Source: Parvibaculum sp002684405 | GTDB lineage: Bacteria; Pseudomonadota; Alphaproteobacteria; Parvibaculales; Parvibaculaceae | DNA: 64,000 nt | Direction of reading: 5' to 3' | Assembly: GCA_965140395.1 (NCBI GenBank) | Contig: OZ223206.1 | Coordinates: 372,001-436,000, forward strand | In this document: in pieces, positions 59,656-64,000 of the stretch | Layout: each line of letters opens with the position of its first letter | How positions within the stretch are numbered: position 1 is the first letter of the stretch | Position numbers and translations under genes: made by a program | Notes under the pieces: model-generated | Told to the model about the DNA's origin: nothing | Databases searched by the model: none | The model's input: the letters and a program-made list of their open reading frames with translations, nothing else

Positions 59656-61239
59656 TTATTTCGTGAGCGTGTCCAGGCCCCGGGCCGCGATCTCCTCCGG
59701 CCTTCCGGCCGCGTCAAGCCGGTGCCAGTCCAGCGTGCCGATATCGTAGGCAAGCTGGCGGCGCAGCACGGCCACATCGGCGTCGGAGGCGTCGTCGGCC
59801 TTCTCGGAGCGCGCGCGCACCCGCGCCTCCAGCACCGCCGGATCGGCCTCGAGCCAGAGCCCAGAAAACGGCACGCCCATTCGGCCAGCCAGTTCAGCGG
59901 CCCGGTCGCGCTCTTCCTGTTGCGCGAAAACGGCGTCCATCACCACGCTGACGCCCGCCTCCAGTGCATGGCCCGCAAGCCGGAACATCTCGGCATAGAC
60001 GCGCGCGCCCACCTCCGGCGCATAGGCCTCCTCCGGCAGCCGGTCCAGCGGACCGACATTGAAAAGGCGCTTGCGAATGATGTCGGTTCTGAGATGCAGC
60101 GCGCCGGCAGGCCGCCCAAGACGGGGCGCCAGCGCCTTCGCCACGGTTGATTTGCCGGTGCCGGACAGACCGCCAATGGCGACCAGGCCCGGCTTGCCCG
60201 GTTCAAAGGACGTCACGGCGAAATCGAAAAAGGCGCGGGCTCTCTCCCTGAGCCTTGCGTCGCCGCCCTGCTCCACCTGCATCGCGGTGACCTTGGCGCG
60301 CACCACGGCGCGTACCGCCACGAAGAGCGGCAGCAGCGGCAAGCCGCCGATCATGTCGTCGATATCCGCCTCGGCGATGTGGTCGAAATAGGTGTTCAGG
60401 GCGCGGTTGGCGAGCAGGGCCGTCTCGCCCTCCCGGAAAGAGAGGTCCATCAGCAGGAAGGCGAGATCGTAAAGCACATCGATGCAGGCGATGTTTTCGT
60501 TGAACTCGATACAGTCGAAGATGACCGGCGCGCCGTCGATCTCCACCACATTGCCCAGATGCAGGTCGCCATGGCAGCGCCGCACCCAGCCTGCATCGCG
60601 GCGATTGTCCATAAGCCTGCGATGCCGCTCGATCAACGCGTCGCATTGCGCTTTCGTGCGCTCGGCTTCGTCGCGCGAAAAGGTGCTGCCCGCCTTTTCA
60701 AGCATGTCATGGGCATTGTCGGCGACGATCCGGGCGAAGGCTGTCGCGCCGCCGAAATCCCGCGTCACTTCCGCCCCGGCATGGAAGCTTGCGACACGGG
60801 CGGCAAGCTCTTCCACAAGCGAGGTTTTCAGCCGGCCTTCGTCTTCCTGCCGCGCCAGAAGCCCGTCATTGTCGAAGCGCTTCATCTTGACGAGCCAGTC
60901 CGCCGCGCCATGCGGGGCATCCGCTCCCGGTTCCACCGGCACAAGCCCGAAACCGCTCTCGCCCCTGGTGACGGCGGTGAGCCCCAGATAGAGCTCCGGC
61001 GCCGTGCGGCGGTTGAGCGCCAGTTCGGATTCACAGGCCTCGCGGCGCTTTTGCGATGTCGAGAAATCGAGAAAGCTGAAGCGGATCGGCTTTTTCATCT
61101 TCCAGGCAAAATCGCCGGCCAGAAAGATGTGGTTCGCGTGGGTTTCGATATGCTCGACGGTCTCCCCCGCATTGAGCCCGTAGGCTTCGGGCCGCGAGAG
61201 AAAGCCAATCGTTTCCTGCGTGTCGGTTTCGGAGGTCAA
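59656..61239 (-). CDS. Bifunctional APH-like kinase / P-loop kinase fusion (527 aa)
   Basis: Two domains. Residues 1-345 are an aminoglycoside-phosphotransferase-like kinase with 'RRCHGDLHLGNVVEIDG' (catalytic Asp) and 'VIFDCIEFNENIACIDVLYDLAFLLMDL' (metal-binding Asp). Residues 350-527 are a P-loop kinase of the gluconate/AAA_33 type with Walker A 'GGLSGTGKSTVAKAL' and 'LRTDIIRKRLFNV'. This fusion is conserved in proteobacteria, often as 'bifunctional aminoglycoside phosphotransferase/ATP-binding protein', and its substrate is not known; antibiotic resistance should not be assumed. It is 13 bases downstream of the CDF gene. Confidence 0.85.
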   Translation of the reverse strand: MTSETDTQETIGFLSRPEAYGLNAGETVEHIETHANHIFLAGDFAWKMKKPIRFSFLDFSTSQKRREACESELALNRRTAPELYLGLTAVTRGESGFGLVPVEPGADAPHGAADWLVKMKRFDNDGLLARQEDEGRLKTSLVEELAARVASFHAGAEVTRDFGGATAFARIVADNAHDMLEKAGSTFSRDEAERTKAQCDALIERHRRLMDNRRDAGWVRRCHGDLHLGNVVEIDGAPVIFDCIEFNENIACIDVLYDLAFLLMDLSFREGETALLANRALNTYFDHIAEADIDDMIGGLPLLPLFVAVRAVVRAKVTAMQVEQGGDARLRERARAFFDFAVTSFEPGKPGLVAIGGLSGTGKSTVAKALAPRLGRPAGALHLRTDIIRKRLFNVGPLDRLPEEAYAPEVGARVYAEMFRLAGHALEAGVSVVMDAVFAQQEERDRAAELAGRMGVPFSGLWLEADPAVLEARVRARSEKADDASDADVAVLRRQLAYDIGTLDWHRLDAAGRPEEIAARGLDTLTK

Positions 61240-61252
61240 AACGTCCTTATAC

Positions 61253-62170
61253 TCATACGCGTTCGAGACGGCTCAGCGGTTCCAGCCCCGCCGGATCCTG
61301 ATGGATCAGCACTTCGGAACCGGGGAACTCCTTCATGATCTCGTCCTCCACCTCGTCGGAAATCCGGTGCGCCTTGGTCAGGGTGATTTCGGGATCGAGT
61401 TCGAGATGGAACTGGATGAAGCTCAGCACGCCGGAGGTCCGCGTGCGAAGATCGTGGATGTTGATGACATCCGGATGAGAGAGCGCGACCGTCTTGATGC
61501 GCTCGCGCTCGTCTTCGGACAATTCGCGGTCCATCAGCTGATCGAAAGCGTTGGAGGCGATCTGCGCCGCCGCCCAGGCGATAAGTCCTGCAATGAGAAT
61601 GCCGAAGACCGGGTCCGTCCATTCCCAGCCGAGAAACCCCGAGAGAACCAGCGCCGCGATCACCGACAGGTTCATCAACAGGTCGCCGCGGTAGTGGATG
61701 GAATCCGCCTCGATGGCGAGCGACTTCGTCCGGCTCACCACATGGCGCTGGAACGCGACAAGGCCCAGCGTCATGGCAATGGCGATCACCGTCACGACGA
61801 TGCCCCAAAGCGAATGCGAGACGGGCTGCGGCGTCATGATGCGCTGGAAAGCTTCATAGACGATATAGCCCGCCGATCCGAAGATAAAGAATGACTGGCC
61901 GAGGCCTGCCAATGCTTCCGCCTTGCCATGGCCGAAGCGATGCTCCTGGTCGGCGGGCGTCAGCGCGTGGCGCACGGCGACGAGGTTCAGGAGCGAGGCC
62001 GAGCCGTCCAGCAGGCTGTCGAGCAGCGTGCCCAGCATGGCCACCGATCCGGTGAACCAGAGCGCCCCCGCCTTGAGAACCACCAGCACCACGGCAACGC
62101 ACACCGCGGCGTAGGTCGCCCGCTTCATCAGGGTAGCGTTTTCCGCCGCCGTCTTTGCGTCCAGTGCCAT
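61253..62170 (-). CDS. Cation diffusion facilitator metal exporter, FieF-like (305 aa)
   Basis: Six-helix CDF protein exporting Zn2+/Fe2+ by proton exchange. The transport site is D51-x3-D55 in 'TLLDSLLDGSASLL' (helix 2) and H-x3-D in 'SIHYRGDLLMNLSV' (helix 5), the FieF DD-HD arrangement. The interface motif 'EHRFGHGKAEALAGLGQ' follows helix 2, and a cytoplasmic C-terminal domain (about residues 215-300) contains 'SFIQFHLELD'. Co-directional with the kinase fusion downstream and pdxH upstream (9 bases), so one operon pdxH-CDF-kinase is likely. Confidence 0.92.
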   Translation of the reverse strand: MALDAKTAAENATLMKRATYAAVCVAVVLVVLKAGALWFTGSVAMLGTLLDSLLDGSASLLNLVAVRHALTPADQEHRFGHGKAEALAGLGQSFFIFGSAGYIVYEAFQRIMTPQPVSHSLWGIVVTVIAIAMTLGLVAFQRHVVSRTKSLAIEADSIHYRGDLLMNLSVIAALVLSGFLGWEWTDPVFGILIAGLIAWAAAQIASNAFDQLMDRELSEDERERIKTVALSHPDVINIHDLRTRTSGVLSFIQFHLELDPEITLTKAHRISDEVEDEIMKEFPGSEVLIHQDPAGLEPLSRLERV

Positions 62171-62179
62171 TCGTCCGCC

Positions 62180-62809
62180 TTACGGGAAAAGCCGCATCGT
62201 CTTCCAACCCGCCGCCGGGTCGTCGCGGTGGAAGACCAGGCGATCATGCAGGCGGAACGGGCGGTCGCGCCAGAACTCGATGCGGACCGGCGCAATGCGG
62301 AAGCCGGACCAGTGTTCGGGCCGGGGCACCTTGCCGAGACCGAATTTGGCGGCGTAGCGCGCCACTTCCTTTTCGAGTTCGAAGCGGCTTTCCAGCGGCC
62401 GCGACTGGCGCGAGGCCCAGGCGCCGATCTGGCTGTCGCGGTGTCGGCTGGCGAAATACTCGTCCGCCTCTTCCGGGCTTACCGGCGAGACGATCCCGCG
62501 GACGCGCACCTGGCGGCGCAGCGACTTCCAGTGGAAGCCGAGCGCCGCGCGCATATTCTCTTTCAGTTCGCGCCCCTTCTCGCTTTCCAGATTGGTGTAG
62601 AAAACGAAGCCGCGCTCATCCACATCCTTCAGCAGCACCATGCGCACATCGGGAAAGCCTTGCGCATCGGCGGTCGCCAGCGCCATCGCATTGGGGTCGT
62701 TCGGCTCGCTCTTCGCGGCCTTGTCCAGCCACTCCCTGAAGAGCTCGAAGGGATTGTCCGACGTGAAGACATCCTCCGTCTTTTCGGTGCCGGCGGGTGC
62801 GTCAGTCAT
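62180..62809 (-). CDS. pdxH: Pyridoxamine/pyridoxine 5'-phosphate oxidase (209 aa)
   Basis: FMN enzyme making pyridoxal 5'-phosphate, the cofactor of the two PLP enzymes in this window. It has the split-barrel fold with 'DPNAMALATADAQGFPDVRMVLLKDVDERGFVFYTNLESEKGRELKEN' -type FMN segments. 'QVRVRGIVSPVSPEEADEYFASRHRDSQIGAWASRQS' is the PdxH signature, and 'EHWSGFRIAPVRIEFW' with 'RLHDRLVF' the C-terminal one. The ATG at 62809 (MTDAPAG) has CTGGAGC upstream; a longer in-frame extension is rejected. First gene of the pdxH-CDF-kinase operon. Confidence 0.94.
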   Translation of the reverse strand: MTDAPAGTEKTEDVFTSDNPFELFREWLDKAAKSEPNDPNAMALATADAQGFPDVRMVLLKDVDERGFVFYTNLESEKGRELKENMRAALGFHWKSLRRQVRVRGIVSPVSPEEADEYFASRHRDSQIGAWASRQSRPLESRFELEKEVARYAAKFGLGKVPRPEHWSGFRIAPVRIEFWRDRPFRLHDRLVFHRDDPAAGWKTMRLFP

Positions 62810-62890
62810 GCTCCAGATGGCCTTCCAGATCAAAAACGGGCCGAAAACGGCCAAATTCGGTAGCAATATGATAGCTTTGACGCTGCTCAA

Positions 62891-62988
62891 TTCTTGCCAC
62901 AATCGGTTCCTTATATAGTTACCAGAAATTGATTTGTCGCGTCCCGTGCCTCCCGCCCGGGACGGAATTCCCGCCTCCCCGGGAGGCA
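62891..62988 (+). promoter_or_regulatory. Promoter and switching leader of the 17-kDa lipoprotein gene
   Basis: Weak sigma70-type promoter TTCTTG (62891-62896), 17 bp, TATAGT (62914-62919). The leader then has hairpin 1, CGTCCCG / CGGGACG (62940-62946, 62958-62964), and hairpin 2, GCCTCCC-C-GGGAGGC (62973-62987). The loop of hairpin 1 (TGCCTCCC, 62947-62954) is perfectly complementary to GGGAGGCA (62981-62988) of hairpin 2, so a loop-arm interaction could compete with hairpin 2. The start codon is at 63007. Confidence 0.45.
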
Positions 62989-63006
62989 GAAGAAAATGGA
63001 AAGCGC

Positions 63007-63504
63007 ATGAAACTCCTGAAAGCATTTGCAATTGCCGGTATCGGTCTGTCGCTGGCTGCCTGCGACCAAGGCATCTACAATGGCGGCATGGGCGGTATGG
63101 GTCCCAAGCAAACGGTCGGCACGGGTGCCGGCGCGCTGGCGGGCGGCGTGATCGGCTCGCAGTTCGGCGGCGGCGAAGGCCGGCTCTGGGCCACGGGTGC
63201 CGGCGTGCTGATCGGTGCACTCATGGGCAGCGAAATCGGCAAGTCGCTCGACCGCGCCGACCGCGCCTATATGGGCCGCACCACATACAGCGCGCTGGAA
63301 AACAACCCGTCGGGCCAGGCCTCGCGCTGGAGCAATCCCGATAGCGGCCATTACGGCACCGTTACGCCGCAACCGGCCTATACGACCTCTTCGGGCCGTC
63401 CCTGCCGCGAATATACGCAGACGATTTATATCGACGGTCGCAGCCAGCAGGCGCATGGTACGGCCTGCCGGATGCCGGATGGGTCCTGGCAGATCCAGAA
63501 CTGA
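63007..63504 (+). CDS. 17-kDa surface antigen-like lipoprotein with glycine zipper (165 aa)
   Basis: Lipoprotein signal with lipobox 'LSLAAC' (Cys20). The following segment, rich in Gly-x3-Gly, is a glycine-zipper 2TM motif ('GTGAGALAGGVIGSQFGGGEG' region, about 40-62, and 'ATGAGVLIGALMGSEIGK'), as in the Rickettsia 17-kDa antigen and SlyB/PcP-type proteins. The C-terminal 'CREYTQTIYIDGRSQQAHGTACRMPDGSWQI' has two Cys probably disulfide-bonded. Outer-membrane anchored; a role in envelope stability is typical. It precedes a Sel1-repeat protein gene 30 bases downstream. Confidence 0.9.
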   Translation: MKLLKAFAIAGIGLSLAACDQGIYNGGMGGMGPKQTVGTGAGALAGGVIGSQFGGGEGRLWATGAGVLIGALMGSEIGKSLDRADRAYMGRTTYSALENNPSGQASRWSNPDSGHYGTVTPQPAYTTSSGRPCREYTQTIYIDGRSQQAHGTACRMPDGSWQIQN

Positions 63505-63534
63505 TTTCGACGACACTGAAGACGGACAAGCCGC

Positions 63535-64000
63535 GTGAAAAAAGACCTTCCCAGCTATGTCCGCCTGATTCTGGCGTCCGCCGTCTTTGTCACGGCGGGC
63601 GCTTTTCTCGTGCCGAATGCGGCAAAGGCCGAAGGACTTACCGTCAAGGAAGCCATCGAGAATTCTCCCGGCCACCGCAGCGGGCCGGACGAGGCCCGCT
63701 TCCAGCGCGGCGTGAAAGCCTATGACAGGGGCGACTACGCCGCGGCCTTCAAGGACTGGCTGCCGCTTGCCCAGCAGGACGATCTGGCGGCAATGCGCAA
63801 TGTCGCCCTGCTGCTGCGCAAGGGGCTGGGCACCGAGCGCGATCCGGAGCGGGCCCTGTTCTTCTACGAGCGCGCGGCGGAGGCGGGCTTCGTGCCTGCC
63901 GAGCTCAATGCCGCCTTCATGTATCTGGAAGGCGACGGCATTCCCCGCGACTACAAGAAGGCCAGCTTCTGGCTTCATCTCTCCGCGGTCGCGGGCGAGC
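63535..64000 (+). CDS. Sel1-repeat secreted protein, N-terminal part
   Basis: The frame runs off the right edge of the window; 155 codons are visible. GTG start, lysine-rich N-terminus, then a signal peptide ending 'PNAAKA' (about residue 35). From about residue 55 on, Sel1-type helical repeats begin: 'GVKAYDRGDYAAAFKDWLPLA', 'AMRNVALLLRKGLGTERDPERALFFYERAAEAGFVPAELNAAFMYLEGDGIPRDYKKASFWLHLSA' -type sequence, each about 36 residues with A-x-x-x-L-A patterning. Such proteins scaffold envelope or secretion complexes. It may be co-transcribed with the lipoprotein gene. The upstream purine stretch GACGGACAAG is a weak ribosome binding site. Confidence 0.82.
   Translation, partial: MKKDLPSYVRLILASAVFVTAGAFLVPNAAKAEGLTVKEAIENSPGHRSGPDEARFQRGVKAYDRGDYAAAFKDWLPLAQQDDLAAMRNVALLLRKGLGTERDPERALFFYERAAEAGFVPAELNAAFMYLEGDGIPRDYKKASFWLHLSAVAGE

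Noticed and set aside
59656..61239. Aminoglycoside resistance gene
   Set aside because: The APH-like fold is shared by many metabolic kinases, and the fusion to a P-loop kinase in a pdxH operon does not indicate resistance.
1..64000. Search for CRISPR arrays, insertion sequences, integrase or prophage genes
   Set aside because: No regularly spaced direct repeats, transposase or phage motifs were seen on either strand.

Overview
The window is a gene-dense, GC-rich chromosomal segment of an alphaproteobacterium. The pointers are btaAB betaine-lipid genes, a hemP-hmuRSTUV haem operon, a paired Tat-exported DUF882 protein and YcbB-type L,D-transpeptidase, and many acyl-CoA and oxidoreductase paralogues. 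A Parvibaculum-like or other rhizobial-lineage heterotroph is my best guess, from gene content only. There is no phage, transposase, integrase or CRISPR array. The only dispersed-repeat-like element is a cruciform-forming repeat near 56.85 kb.

Layout. 0-6.3 kb: the end of an IclR regulator, a GH5 glycosidase, two class-C beta-lactamase-fold serine hydrolases with a small protein between them, and a DMT exporter. 6.3-16.4 kb: two TauD-type dioxygenases divergent from a CRP/FNR regulator across a 22-bp palindrome, two nitronate-monooxygenase-like flavoproteins, two LysR regulators, a GST, an NAD(P)-binding epimerase with an overlooked 36-residue membrane peptide downstream, and glutaryl-CoA dehydrogenase. 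16.5-22.4 kb: envelope genes, namely the DUF882 protein, the L,D-transpeptidase, btaA-btaB with a Pho-box-like promoter, and a DUF1329 protein. 22.4-33.4 kb: a heterodimeric ABC exporter with one degenerate ATP site, a membrane-anchored unknown, and a MarR regulator divergent from an RND pump across a 54-bp concentric palindrome.

33.4-43.5 kb is a tetrapyrrole-uptake region. On the minus strand lies hemP-hmuR-hmuS-hmuT-hmuU-hmuV with a Fur-like site overlapping its promoter. Then come head-to-head tRNA-Gln and tRNA-Pro genes, a GST, and a btuB-type receptor behind a sigma70-like promoter and a cobalamin riboswitch. No TonB/ExbBD is present, so energy coupling must be encoded elsewhere.

43.5-64 kb: an enoyl-CoA hydratase, a Cys-rich secreted protein, a sphingosine-phosphate-lyase-like PLP enzyme followed by an acyl-CoA synthetase, a small membrane protein, a MarR-EmrA-EmrB efflux operon, an MBL-fold hydrolase, a DUF1499 protein, a second acyl-CoA ligase, an amidase, an omega-aminotransferase, an SDR, an APH/P-loop kinase fusion, a CDF metal exporter, pdxH, a 17-kDa-antigen lipoprotein and the start of a Sel1-repeat protein.

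I do not see one large undescribed multi-gene system. The most novel content is regulatory: the CRP/FNR palindrome, the MarR concentric operator, the Pho-box/btaAB link, two ATTCAT-type LysR palindromes, a TetR-type operator with no local regulator, and a mutually exclusive leader structure before the 17-kDa lipoprotein gene.
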